Assembly: GCF_014647515.1 (NCBI RefSeq)
Contig: NZ_BMPI01000021.1
Coordinates: forward strand, 43,951-104,029
Length of the DNA stretch: 60,079 bases
Direction: 5' to 3'
Origin: Dactylosporangium sucinum
Lineage (GTDB): Bacteria > Actinomycetota > Actinomycetes > Mycobacteriales > Micromonosporaceae
Shown here: piece by piece, positions 1 to 7,503 of the stretch
How positions within the stretch are numbered: the first letter of the stretch is position 1
How the letters are laid out: each line of letters opens with the position of its first letter
Notes under the pieces: model-generated
What the model was told of the DNA's origin: nothing
Database searches by the model: none
Seen by the model: the letters and a program-made list of their open reading frames with translations, nothing else
Translations under genes and position numbers: made by a program

Positions 1-471
1 GGCTTTGCCGTCGGCCCTGCTGTCGGCGGACGGCTCCGGCAGCAGCGGCGCGCCCGGCGGCACGTCCGCACCCTTCCCGGCGCTCACGGTGGTGGACTCG
101 GCAGCGGGGGCGTCGGTGGCGGGGGAGTCGGCGGTGGTCACGGCTGGCACTTGGCTCTCCTCACGAGGTGCGGGAACTGCGGCGCGCCGCTGCGGCGCCG
201 CCTTCGGGGCGATCGCCAGATCGGCGGGGGAGAAGGGCAGCTCGTCCTTGCCGAACCGCACGACGACGAACTCGTCGGACAGCTCCGGATCGGTCAACGC
301 CACGATCTGACCCAGCTGCCCGGCGATCTGCCCGGCAGCCTCGGTGAAGACGACCTTCGGTTTCCGGCCGGCCGCGAGGGTGTCCCGGATCTGCTCCAGA
401 TCCACCGTCGACAACCCCTTGGCCGCGGTCCGCGCGGCAACCATCGCACCCTCCAACCCAGAATCGAACAT
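1..471 (-). CDS. Uncharacterised protein, C-terminal part cut by window edge
   Basis: The frame is open from ATG 471 down to base 1, at least 157 codons, so the C-terminus is missing. A TGA lies in frame five codons upstream, which fixes this ATG or an internal start. The first 85 residues look folded and include FVVVRFGKDELPFSP at about 68-82. After that the protein becomes an Ala/Pro/Glu-rich tail, probably disordered. No good ribosome binding site is visible. I do not recognise the family and assign no function. A gene on this strand is preferred over the opposite frames because its composition is protein-like, while the + strand frames are low-complexity. Confidence 0.6.
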   Translation of the reverse strand, partial: MFDSGLEGAMVAARTAAKGLSTVDLEQIRDTLAAGRKPKVVFTEAAGQIAGQLGQIVALTDPELSDEFVVVRFGKDELPFSPADLAIAPKAAPQRRAAVPAPREESQVPAVTTADSPATDAPAAESTTVSAGKGADVPPGAPLLPEPSADSRADGKA

Positions 472-595
472 GTGTCGGAACGTTCATACCAGCCACCACC
501 GACATTTTCTGAACGCGACACACCGTACGGCAGCCCCCAGCCGCCCAGAGACCAGGGTTGATCAGCAAATTCCGCTCAGGAAAAAAGCGGGGGAG

Positions 596-997
596 TCAGG
601 GCAGCTCGTCGATCTCGGCCTGCGGGTCCAGGGACCGCAGCGTCTCCGCCCGGTCGGTGACGATCGCCCACCCGGGCCGCGCCTGCGCTCGCCGCACCAC
701 ATGCGCCGCCGCCACCAGGGCCGGACCGCCCTCACCGCCCAGCAACGCGCCACTGTCCACCGCATCCGACGCCGTCAGGTCGTCCACGACCACCACCGGC
801 AACGACAACAGCACCCGCAGCACCGCATAGTCCTTCGGCGACGTCTGCGCCCACGCCTCCGCCAGGGCCGCCGCCGGCACCGCCAGGACGACACCCTGGT
901 CCACGGCATGCCACACGATCGCCGACGAATACGGCTTGCCCGCCACGAACCCGAGGATCGCCGAACTGTCCAGGATGCGCCCGCCGACCGCGGTCAC
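596..997 (-). CDS. PIN-domain protein, VapC-like toxin candidate
   Basis: This 133-residue protein has the layout of a PIN-domain ribonuclease. It has an N-terminal ILDSSAIL strand with Asp10, an acidic Glu47, Asp78 or Asp81, and a late VTDR with Asp115. VapC toxins cleave tRNA or other RNA with a metal held by these acids. The Asp that normally opens the DAxIAAxA helix is replaced here by Gly91-Pro92, so the active site is unusual and may be weak. Its start overlaps the stop of the ribbon-helix-helix gene by four bases, as expected for an antitoxin-toxin pair. Chromosomal VapC relatives may also serve only to stabilise DNA. Confidence 0.75.
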   Translation of the reverse strand: MTAVGGRILDSSAILGFVAGKPYSSAIVWHAVDQGVVLAVPAAALAEAWAQTSPKDYAVLRVLLSLPVVVVDDLTASDAVDSGALLGGEGGPALVAAAHVVRRAQARPGWAIVTDRAETLRSLDPQAEIDELP

Positions 998-1281
998 GAC
1001 ACCGGACCGCCGGCCGGCGCCACCCCCAGCACCTCACGCGCCCACGCGTGGTGCTCCGGATCCAGCCGAACACCCCGCTGCGCATACAGCTCGTTCAACG
1101 CCAGCAACGCCCGGTCCCGGGCCAGCCGCCCACGCACAGCCTCGGCCACATACGCCGACACCGACTCCGCACGGCCCGCGTCCACCAGCCGCCGCACCGC
1201 CGCCGCCTCATCGGCCGGCATCGTCACGGTGACCCGCTCCTTGCGCACATCACCGCGCACCTCGTTGCGCACCTCACGCAT
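994..1281 (-). CDS. Ribbon-helix-helix antitoxin, VapB/CopG-like
   Basis: The product is 95 residues. Residues about 12-54 read as a ribbon-helix-helix DNA-binding unit: strand VRKERVTVTM, helix ADEAAAVRRLVDAG, then a second helix SVSAYVAEAVRGRL. The C-terminal 40 residues probably wrap the PIN partner. ATG 1281 is chosen over an upstream in-frame ATG at 1314 because a TACCCT -10 hexamer sits six bases before it, giving a leaderless start. Such antitoxins repress their own operon and neutralise the toxin. No obvious palindromic operator is seen beyond the promoter itself. Confidence 0.77.
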   Translation of the reverse strand: MREVRNEVRGDVRKERVTVTMPADEAAAVRRLVDAGRAESVSAYVAEAVRGRLARDRALLALNELYAQRGVRLDPEHHAWAREVLGVAPAGGPVS

Positions 1282-1287
1282 ACACAC

Positions 1288-1293
1288 AGGGTA
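1288..1293 (-). promoter_or_regulatory. -10 box, leaderless promoter of the VapB-like gene
   Basis: TACCCT read on the minus strand, with six bases to ATG 1281, so transcription probably begins at the start codon. Confidence 0.55.
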
Positions 1294-1407
1294 CCGGCCG
1301 CATACGCCGCTCACCTAGCGTCGCCTCACCCGAACGGTCAAGATTCCTGCCCACCTGCCCCGACACGCACCCCATGACCGGAAAAACCTGACACCGTGAC
1401 CCGCGGC

Positions 1408-1749
1408 TCACCGCGACTGCGACTCACGGGCGATCGTCTCCGCGATCCGTCTGATCCGCTGCAGCCGCGCGTCCCACGCCGCACCCACCTCCGCCAGCTG
1501 CGCCACCGCCCGCGCCAGCCGCGCCTGGTCGACCCGGAACTGCCGCTCCCGCCCCGCCGCCGTCGCATGCACCAGCCCCACCCGGTCCAGCACCGCCAGA
1601 TGCTTCGCCACCGCCTGCCGCGTCACCGGCAACCGCTCCGCCAGGCTCGTCGCCGTACCCGAACCCTCGGCCAGCAGCAGGTCCAGCATCCGCCGCCGGG
1701 TCGGGTCACCCACCGCCGACCACAGCTCGTCGTCCACCACGGCACTCAC
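1408..1749 (-). CDS. ArsR-family helix-turn-helix regulator
   Basis: The 113-residue protein is almost only a winged helix. It starts ELWSAVGDPTRRRMLDLLL, then has a recognition region with VTRQAVAKHLAVLDRVGLV and a wing GRERQFRVD. No metal-binding ELCVCD-type cysteine motif is present, so it is not a classical arsenic sensor. Its GTG start overlaps the stop of the SRPBCC gene by four bases (GTGA). ArsR proteins paired with SRPBCC (AHSA1-type) proteins are common in actinobacteria, and the two are usually thought to act together, but the signal is unknown. Autoregulation is likely by family habit and is not shown here. Confidence 0.85.
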   Translation of the reverse strand: MSAVVDDELWSAVGDPTRRRMLDLLLAEGSGTATSLAERLPVTRQAVAKHLAVLDRVGLVHATAAGRERQFRVDQARLARAVAQLAEVGAAWDARLQRIRRIAETIARESQSR

Positions 1750-2201
1750 GACGACACCCGCGCGACAACCCCGGGCAGCCGCGGCAGGAACAGGTCCCAG
1801 CCCGTCGTGTGCTCCGCATACTCGGCGGCGACCTTCGCCTCGTCCCAGCCACGCTCCCGGAACCCGGACTCCGTCATCCGCAGCAGCGTCGCCGACCCGA
1901 CCGGCGACCCGGCCGGCTCGAGGTCGAACACCACCAGGTACGAGTTGCCGGGCCCGGCCGGCTCACCCTCCGGATGCGTCCACCGGAACGCGAACCGCCG
2001 CGGCGGGACCGCGTCGACGACCGTGAACTGCACCCACGAGTCACCGAACCGGATCCGGCCCGCCCCGCCGGGCACCACCGGATAGTCGGCCTCGTCCGGC
2101 CACCACTCACGCAGATGCTCCGGGCTGCTCACCACACCGAACACCACCTCCGGCGCGGCGTCGATGTGGATGCGCCGCTCCAGCGTGCCGAACTCGTCCA
2201 T
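1746..2201 (-). CDS. SRPBCC (AHSA1-like) domain protein
   Basis: The 151-residue protein has the START/Bet v1-like pattern: LERRIHIDAAPEVVFGVVSSPEHLREWW at the start, a central beta sheet, and a long C-terminal helix ending WDLFLPRL. This fold forms a cavity for a hydrophobic ligand. ATG 2201 is chosen because AAGGTGG lies a few bases upstream (2205-2213 region). An earlier in-frame start at 2240 has no such site. It is the first gene of a two-gene operon with the ArsR regulator. The ligand is not evident. Confidence 0.82.
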   Translation of the reverse strand: MDEFGTLERRIHIDAAPEVVFGVVSSPEHLREWWPDEADYPVVPGGAGRIRFGDSWVQFTVVDAVPPRRFAFRWTHPEGEPAGPGNSYLVVFDLEPAGSPVGSATLLRMTESGFRERGWDEAKVAAEYAEHTTGWDLFLPRLPGVVARVSS

Positions 2202-2288
2202 CCCACCACCTTCCGACACGCAACCATCCGTTGCAACCACCCACCCACGGATGTTCGATAATGCACATTATGTCAACCAAAAGAGCGT

Positions 2289-2294
2289 TAGGAT
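2289..2294 (+). promoter_or_regulatory. -10 box of the ADP-ribosylglycohydrolase gene
   Basis: TAGGAT ends six bases before ATG 2301, consistent with a leaderless transcript. Confidence 0.5.
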
Positions 2295-2300
2295 CCGGCC

Positions 2301-3188
2301 ATGGTGGTGCTGTACCCGGCGGCCCGGCTCGACCTCGCCCGCAGTTGCCTCGACGGCCTCTCCGTCGGCGACGCCCTCGGCGCCCAGCAGATGACCGCCC
2401 CCGACGCCCGCGGCACCCCCTGGCCGTGGACCGACGACACCCAGCTGGCCGCCGTCCTCACCGACCACCTCGAACACGACAGCACCGACGGCACCGTCGA
2501 CCAGGACCGGCTCGCCGAAGCGTTCGCCGCCGCCTGCGACCCGACACGCGGCTACGGCGTCGGCGCATACCTCGTCCTGCAGGCCGTCGCCGCCGGCACC
2601 CACTGGCGCGACGCCGCGACAGCCGCGTTCGGCGGGCAGGGCTCCCTCGGCAACGGCGCCGCCATGCGGGTCGCACCACTCGGCGCCTACCACGCCGGGA
2701 ACCCGGCCACCGCCGCCCGCGAAGCCGGCAGGCAGGCCGAGCTCACCCACGCCCACCCCGACGCCGTCGCCGGTGCCGTTGCCGTCGCGGTCGCCGCGTC
2801 CCTCACCGCCAAGGCCCGCCTCGACGGCCACCCACCCGGCGACCTGATCACCCGGATCCTGCCGTACATGCCGGAAAAATCCGGCACAACGCGGATGCTG
2901 GCCCGCGCGAAACGCGTCCCCACCACCCGGGCCGCGCAGATCCTCGGCAACGGCAGCCGCGTCACCGCCGCCGACACCGTCCCGTTCGCCATCTGGGCCG
3001 CCGCGCGACACCTCACCGACTACCCCGCCGCGCTGCAGGCCTGCCTCGACGCCGGCGGCGACGTCGACACCACCGCCGCGATCACCGGCGGCATCGTCGC
3101 CGCCTACACCGGCGTCGGCGACCGGCCGGGGGCCCGCGGCGTACCCACCGAGTGGATCACGAACCGCGAGCCCCTCCCCCACCGCTGA
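2301..3188 (+). CDS. ADP-ribosylglycohydrolase family protein
   Basis: The 295-residue protein carries the family signature twice. WTDDTQL at 43-49 supplies the first metal-binding Asp pair, and GGDVDTTAAITGG at 252-264 supplies the second. GNGAAMRVAPLG near residue 115 is also typical. Enzymes of this family remove ADP-ribose from proteins or nucleic acids with two Mg ions; DraG, which reactivates nitrogenase reductase, is the known model. No nif genes are nearby, so the substrate here is unknown. The gene stands alone, divergent from the SRPBCC/ArsR operon and convergent with the ABC exporter. Confidence 0.92.
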   Translation: MVVLYPAARLDLARSCLDGLSVGDALGAQQMTAPDARGTPWPWTDDTQLAAVLTDHLEHDSTDGTVDQDRLAEAFAAACDPTRGYGVGAYLVLQAVAAGTHWRDAATAAFGGQGSLGNGAAMRVAPLGAYHAGNPATAAREAGRQAELTHAHPDAVAGAVAVAVAASLTAKARLDGHPPGDLITRILPYMPEKSGTTRMLARAKRVPTTRAAQILGNGSRVTAADTVPFAIWAAARHLTDYPAALQACLDAGGDVDTTAAITGGIVAAYTGVGDRPGARGVPTEWITNREPLPHR

Positions 3189-3214
3189 CCCCAGCACCGA
3201 CGCCAGCGCGGACG

Positions 3215-4783
3215 TCAGCCGACGTCGCGGCGGCGGAACCCGGCCGCACCCGCCACCGTCAGCGCCACCGCGACCAGCAGCAGCCACCACACCGGCGCCC
3301 ACGTCATCGCCGCCCCCGGCAGCCGCGGCACGTGCGAGTACGGCGACACGTCCATCGCCCACGCCGGGGCCTGCAGCACCGGCCCGAGGAACGTGACCAG
3401 CAGGAACCCGCCGACACACGCCCACGCGACCGCCGCCGCCCGCGGCAACAACCCGAACAACGCCACCGCGAGCCCGCCGACGACCCACGCCGCCGGCACC
3501 ATCACCAGCGCCGCGCCCAGCACCCGCGGGAACTGCCCCGCCAGGTCGTGCGTCGCCAGCCCGTGGACCAGGCCGGCGGCCGCACCGAGGATCAGCAGCA
3601 GCGCCGCCGTCCCGGCGAACGCGAACAGCAGGTGCGACCCCATCCACGGCAACCTGCGCACCGGCGTGGCCAGGACCGGCTCGGCCCGCAAGTCCGTCTC
3701 CTCCGAGCGCAGCCGCAGCACCGCCGACACGGTGTAGAGGCCGGCGAGCATCGCGACCAGGCCGAGACTCGTCGCCAGGTACGCATCGACGATCCCTTTC
3801 TCCCCGCCGAACTTGCGCAGCAGGTCCGCGGCGCCGCCCTCGACGAAATCCCCGACCCCGGACGCGGCCGACCCGACCGCCAGCCCACCGACCAGGAACC
3901 CGGCGGCCCAGGACAGGAACGTGCCCCGCTGCAACCGCCACGCCAGGGCCACCGGGCCGCGCAGGGCAGGGGCGGCCCGGGCCGGCCCGAGCCGCGCCGC
4001 CAGCAGCCCCGCACCCACGTCACGACGCCCGTTGAGCCGCCACGCCACCACCGCCAGCAGCACCGTCACCACGAGGGGCACGGCGAGAACCCACCACCGG
4101 TCCCCCGCGTACGGGCGCACCAGCTGCCCCCACGCGATCGGCGACAGCCACCGCAGCCAGCCGATGCCGGACGAGTCCGCGATCGCCCGCACCAGAAACG
4201 CCGCCCCGAGCGCACCCGCGGCGATCCCGGTCGCCGACCGCGACGACTCCGTCAGCTGCGCCGCGACGGCCGCGATCGCACCGAACGTCAGCCCGGCCCC
4301 CGCGAACGCCAACCCCAACGCCAGCGACGACGGGCCCGGGTCGGGCATCGACACCGCCACGAGCCCGGCCAGCACGAGATTCGCCAGTACCGCGAGCAGC
4401 AGCGCCGACCCCAGCCGCGCCGACCGCCCGACCACGGTCGCCCGCAGCAGCTCGAGCCGGCCGGTCTCCTCGTCGGTGCGGGTGTGCCGGATCACCAGGA
4501 AGATCGTCATGAGCCCCGCCAGGACCCCGTAGAACGTCATCAGCCGCCACGCCGTCAACGCCCCGACGGAACTGCCGAACGCGTCACCGTAGATCGCCGC
4601 GAACGTCGGATTGCCGTTCGCGGCCACGAGCAGCGCGTCCCGGTCGGCCTGCTCCGGATACACCCCGGCGAACGACGACGCCGAACCGGCGACCGACGCG
4701 ACCAGCACCACGATCCACACCGACAGCCGCACCCGGTCCAGCCGCAGCGACAGCCGCAGCAACGGCAGCACACCGCTCATCAC
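3215..4783 (-). CDS. ABC-2 type exporter permease
   Basis: The 522-residue protein has about twelve hydrophobic stretches in two similar halves. The first begins near residue 15 and the second after about residue 280. A conserved DEETGRLELLRA segment near 105 and its counterpart SEETDLRAEPVLATPV near 355 match actinobacterial permeases annotated as exporters of polyketide or tetracycline-like compounds. Its ATG overlaps the stop of the ATPase gene (ATGA), so the two are translated together. It should form the membrane channel of a drug or metabolite exporter. The cargo is unknown. Confidence 0.9.
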   Translation of the reverse strand: MMSGVLPLLRLSLRLDRVRLSVWIVVLVASVAGSASSFAGVYPEQADRDALLVAANGNPTFAAIYGDAFGSSVGALTAWRLMTFYGVLAGLMTIFLVIRHTRTDEETGRLELLRATVVGRSARLGSALLLAVLANLVLAGLVAVSMPDPGPSSLALGLAFAGAGLTFGAIAAVAAQLTESSRSATGIAAGALGAAFLVRAIADSSGIGWLRWLSPIAWGQLVRPYAGDRWWVLAVPLVVTVLLAVVAWRLNGRRDVGAGLLAARLGPARAAPALRGPVALAWRLQRGTFLSWAAGFLVGGLAVGSAASGVGDFVEGGAADLLRKFGGEKGIVDAYLATSLGLVAMLAGLYTVSAVLRLRSEETDLRAEPVLATPVRRLPWMGSHLLFAFAGTAALLLILGAAAGLVHGLATHDLAGQFPRVLGAALVMVPAAWVVGGLAVALFGLLPRAAAVAWACVGGFLLVTFLGPVLQAPAWAMDVSPYSHVPRLPGAAMTWAPVWWLLLVAVALTVAGAAGFRRRDVG

Positions 4784-5691
4784 GCGACCGCTTCCGTGGG
4801 CTCCGTCGCCGGCTCCGTCGCGTAGTGGCGCAGGAACAGCTCCTCCAGCGTCGGCGGCTGCGACGTCAGCGACCGGATCCCGGCCGCGCTGAGCGCCTCC
4901 ATGACCGGGCCGAGCGCGGCCGTGTCGACCTGCGCCGTGACCCGGTCACCGTCGACGACCAGGTCGTGCAGCCCCGCCAGCCCGTCGAGGGCCGCCGGCG
5001 ACGCGACCACCGCCGAGATCGCGGTGCGGGTCAGGTGCCGCAGCGAGTCGAGGGTGCCCGTCTCCACCGTCCGTCCGTTCCGGATGATCGACACCCGGTC
5101 GCACAGCGCCTCGACCTCCGACAGGATGTGGCTCGACAGCAGCACGGTGCGGCCGTTGCGGCGCTCCTCCGCGATACAGTCGCGGAACACCTCCTCCATG
5201 AGCGGGTCCAGGCCCGACGTCGGCTCGTCCAGGATCAGCAGCTCCACGTCCGACGCGAGCGCCGCGACGAGCGCGACCTTCTGCCGGTTGCCCTTCGAGT
5301 AGGTGCGGGCCTTCTTGCGCGGGTCCAGGTCGAAACGCTCCAGCAGCGTCGCGCGGCGCTTCGGGTCGACGCCGCCCCGCAGGCGGGCGAGGAGGTCGAT
5401 CACCTCTCCCCCGCTCAGCGACGGCCAGAGGGTGACGTCACCCGGCACGTAGGCCAGGCGGCGGTGCAGGGTGGCCACGTCCCGCCAGGGGTCGCCGCCG
5501 AGCAGCCGCGCCGTGCCCCCGTCGGGGCGCAGCAGGCCGAGCAGCACGCGGATCGTGGTGGACTTGCCGGCCCCGTTCGGGCCGAGGAAGCCGTGGACCT
5601 CTCCCTCGGCGACGCTGAGGTCGAGCCCGTCGAGGGCGGTCGTCCGGCCGAACCGCTTGATCAGGCCGGACACCTCAATAGCGGAAGTCAT
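4780..5691 (-). CDS. ABC exporter ATP-binding protein
   Basis: The 303-residue ATPase has Walker A GPNGAGKST at 37-45, signature YSKGNRQKVA at 131-140 and Walker B LLILDEP at 151-157. After about residue 225 comes the extra C-terminal domain usual in drug-exporter ATPases such as DrrA. The start is ATG 5691, with a G-rich TTGGGGGC site in front; upstream in-frame codons run into the operator. It powers the permease encoded next in the same operon. It is divergent from a MarR/GbsR-type regulator across about 60 bases holding an inverted repeat, so the regulator very likely controls it. Confidence 0.93.
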   Translation of the reverse strand: MTSAIEVSGLIKRFGRTTALDGLDLSVAEGEVHGFLGPNGAGKSTTIRVLLGLLRPDGGTARLLGGDPWRDVATLHRRLAYVPGDVTLWPSLSGGEVIDLLARLRGGVDPKRRATLLERFDLDPRKKARTYSKGNRQKVALVAALASDVELLILDEPTSGLDPLMEEVFRDCIAEERRNGRTVLLSSHILSEVEALCDRVSIIRNGRTVETGTLDSLRHLTRTAISAVVASPAALDGLAGLHDLVVDGDRVTAQVDTAALGPVMEALSAAGIRSLTSQPPTLEELFLRHYATEPATEPTEAVA

Positions 5692-5710
5692 GCCCCCAAC
5701 ATACGCTCGA

Positions 5711-5726
5711 TTCACAAACTTGTGAA
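5711..5726. promoter_or_regulatory. Inverted-repeat operator in the exporter/regulator divergent region
   Basis: TTCACAA-AC-TTGTGAA is a perfect 7-bp inverted repeat. A second overlapping one, AACTT-GTGA-AAGTT (5718-5731), shares its right part. It covers the likely -35 of the regulator gene, and its edge is 20 bases from the exporter ATG, well placed for repression of both. Confidence 0.75.
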
Positions 5727-5740
5727 AGTTCAGAAGCTGG

Positions 5741-5746
5741 TAAAGT
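5741..5746 (+). promoter_or_regulatory. -10 box of the MarR/GbsR-type regulator
   Basis: TAAAGT ends six bases before ATG 5753 and no Shine-Dalgarno is present, so the mRNA is probably leaderless. TTGTGA at 5720-5725, part of the operator, may act as the -35. Confidence 0.55.
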
Positions 5747-5752
5747 TTTTGT

Positions 5753-6268
5753 ATGGAACGCGACCCGGCCACCGTCAGCCCCTACATCGAACGCTTCGCC
5801 GTGGCCTTCACCGACGCCGGCATGCCCCGCATGCCCTCCCGCGTCCTCTCCGCGCTCCTCGCCACCGACAGCGGCCGCCGCACCGCCGCCGAACTCGCCA
5901 CCATGCTCAAAGCCAGCCCCGCCGCCATCTCCGGCGCCGTCCGCTACCTCATCCAGGTCCACATGGTCGTCCGCGAACGCGAACCAGGCACCCGCCGCGA
6001 CGTCTTCCACGTCCACAACGACGTCTGGTACGAAGCCATCTTCCACCGCGAGATGCTCCTCGACCGGTGGGCCGCCACCTTCCGCGACGCCGCCAACGCC
6101 TTCGACCCCACCACCCCCGCCGGCCGCCGCGCCAACACCACCGCCCAGTTCTTCGAATTCCTCATCGACGAGATGCCCGCCATGCTCGACCGCTGGAAGC
6201 AACACCGCGCCACCATGCAGGAACGCGAAACCCTCACCGCACAGACCGCTCAGACCGCCGGCCGGTAG
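5753..6268 (+). CDS. MarR/GbsR-type transcriptional regulator
   Basis: The 171-residue protein has a winged-helix core. MPSRVLSALLATDSGRRTA leads into LATMLKASPAAISGAVRYL as the recognition helix at about 45-64, and a wing REREPGTRRDVF follows. The C-terminal half is helical, with several Met and Trp residues as in GbsR-like dimerisation and ligand regions. Related regulators sit next to drug-exporting ABC operons and repress them until a compound binds. Its position divergent from the ABC-2 exporter, with an inverted repeat between, fits this role. Its last 19 bases overlap the end of the convergent SnoaL-like gene. Confidence 0.87.
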   Translation: MERDPATVSPYIERFAVAFTDAGMPRMPSRVLSALLATDSGRRTAAELATMLKASPAAISGAVRYLIQVHMVVREREPGTRRDVFHVHNDVWYEAIFHREMLLDRWAATFRDAANAFDPTTPAGRRANTTAQFFEFLIDEMPAMLDRWKQHRATMQERETLTAQTAQTAGR

Positions 6269-6639
6269 AAGAACGTCCGCCGCCGCACCACCAGACCATC
6301 CCGGAACTCGAACCAGTCCGCGAAAATCTCCCGCAACGGCACACCCGCATGCGACACCCCACCGAACCGACCCCAACAGAACCCCTGCCCACCCACCGCC
6401 ACACACCGGTCCACATCATGCCGCCCCGCCGACACGATCCACCGCCGCCGATAAAACCCGACAAACGCCTCAACACCCTCAATCGGCGCACACCCCGGCC
6501 GGTAATACACCACATCCGGCGCCACCAGACCACCCAACCGCGCCCACTCCCGCGCATCCACAACCGCCAGCAGCTCCACCATCAGCCGCTCCTCGGCCCC
6601 GCCCACCGCGGGCACCACCACCAGCGAGTCCTCACCCAT
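6250..6639 (-). CDS. SnoaL-like (NTF2-fold) protein
   Basis: The 129-residue protein shows the cone-shaped NTF2 pattern: an N-terminal helix VELLAVVDAREWARLGGLVAPDVVYY, then GVEAFVGFYRRRW, then beta strands ending FEFRDGLVVRRRTFFYRPAV. Members are polyketide cyclases, small isomerases or binding proteins. ATG 6639 is preferred, with a short G-rich stretch GGGTG upstream. An earlier start at 6756 would add a Gly/Val-rich extension without homology features. It ends inside the convergent regulator gene. No substrate can be inferred. Confidence 0.78.
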   Translation of the reverse strand: MGEDSLVVVPAVGGAEERLMVELLAVVDAREWARLGGLVAPDVVYYRPGCAPIEGVEAFVGFYRRRWIVSAGRHDVDRCVAVGGQGFCWGRFGGVSHAGVPLREIFADWFEFRDGLVVRRRTFFYRPAV

Positions 6640-6956
6640 ACACCCATCGAAATCCGCCCACCACCCCCGGTCAACGCCCCCAACACGCTTCTTACAGCCG
6701 GAAACCGGACCGTAACCGTTCGCCCCACCCAACCGAACGTCGACCATGACCCACACCCACGGCGCTCACCGAAAACCCCACCGCCGGGGCAGACTGGAAC
6801 ACGTGGGTGCGCTGGTGGTCGGCGTGCCGGCGCACCCACCCCGAAACCCGCCGGCACTCGAACCCGGCAAACGCGCCGCCGACAACATGGGGGACGCCGG
6901 CACGAACCGGGAGCCGACGCTCCACCGTCCGTTCGGAACGGGACGGGACGGGACGG
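6640..6956. other. 317-base gap without a recognised gene
   Basis: I see no convincing coding region. The right end holds a short tandem repeat of ACGGG (6938-6956, three and a half units) just after the stop of the next leftward gene. The rest is C-rich on the + strand like its surroundings. Confidence 0.5.
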
Positions 6957-7298
6957 TCAGACGGTCACATCCACGTGCATCCCGTCGCCCGACGACACCC
7001 TCGCCGTCTCCTCGACCGGCGCGACCGCCGTCCGCGACGCCGCGAACGCCATGATGAACGACCACGGCGGCACCCCGCCCACGTTCGTCACCGCACCCGT
7101 CGGCGACAGGCGATACCCCGTCGCACCCGCGATCGCCGCCCGGTCCCCCGGCGTCAGCTTGCTCAGCACCTGCTGCGACGCCGGCAGACCCCCCTTCGGC
7201 GGCGGCTCCACCGGCTCCACCAGGCTCGCCTGGCGCTGCTGCGCCGCAACGGCGACCGGCACGTAGCCCCCACCGCCCGAGACCTGTCGAATCTCCAT
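6957..7298 (-). CDS. Small uncharacterised protein
   Basis: The 113-residue product starts at ATG 7298 behind an excellent GGGAGG site, seven bases away, which supports it as a real gene. The N-terminus is Gly/Val/Pro-rich (MEIRQVSGGGGYVPVAV). A short globular part follows with LTPGDRAAIAGATGYRLSP at about 50-68 and PPWSFIMAFAASR at about 76-88. No signal peptide or transmembrane segment is evident. I do not recognise the family. It is transcribed away from the siderophore locus, and its upstream region holds copy A of the three-hairpin repeat. Confidence 0.65.
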   Translation of the reverse strand: MEIRQVSGGGGYVPVAVAAQQRQASLVEPVEPPPKGGLPASQQVLSKLTPGDRAAIAGATGYRLSPTGAVTNVGGVPPWSFIMAFAASRTAVAPVEETARVSSGDGMHVDVTV

Positions 7299-7432
7299 CT
7301 CGACCTCCCGAAGCGTCCGTGCTCCAAGCTGATCCTCGCGTACATGACAGCATCTCCGCAGGTGAACCTGCAGCCAGGCGGTCAGCGGCGACAACTCCGG
7401 CCAAACGGAGGACGCCGGTCACACCAGCCCCT

Positions 7433-7500
7433 CCCCTGTCGTAGACAGGGAATCTTCAGGCGTGGCGTCAGCCACGTCGCCTAAGGCATCCTAGGAAGCT
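7433..7500 (+). repeat. Three-hairpin repeat, copy A
   Basis: Hairpin 1 is CCCTGTC-GTA-GACAGGG (7434-7450). Hairpin 2 is CGTGGC-GTCA-GCCACG (7461-7476). A tail TCCTAGGAAGCTA (7489-7501) follows, the left part of hairpin 3 in the other copies. The AGGAAG in the tail is seven bases before the GTG of the siderophore synthetase and so may act as its ribosome binding site. Copies B and C lie near 14.6 and 26.8 kb. Confidence 0.8.
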
Positions 7501-7503
7501 ATC

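Noticed and set aside
2268..4825. Long open frames antisense to the ADP-ribosylglycohydrolase and ABC permease genes.
   Set aside because: They have Arg/Pro/His-rich low-complexity translations typical of GC-rich shadow frames, and the sense genes carry clear motifs.
7480..7500. CCTAAGG and CCTAGG before the siderophore synthetase as a possible iron-repressor (IdeR/DmdR) box.
   Set aside because: The spacing and order do not give the 19-bp IdeR palindrome, and the same tail occurs before and after unrelated genes in copies B and C.
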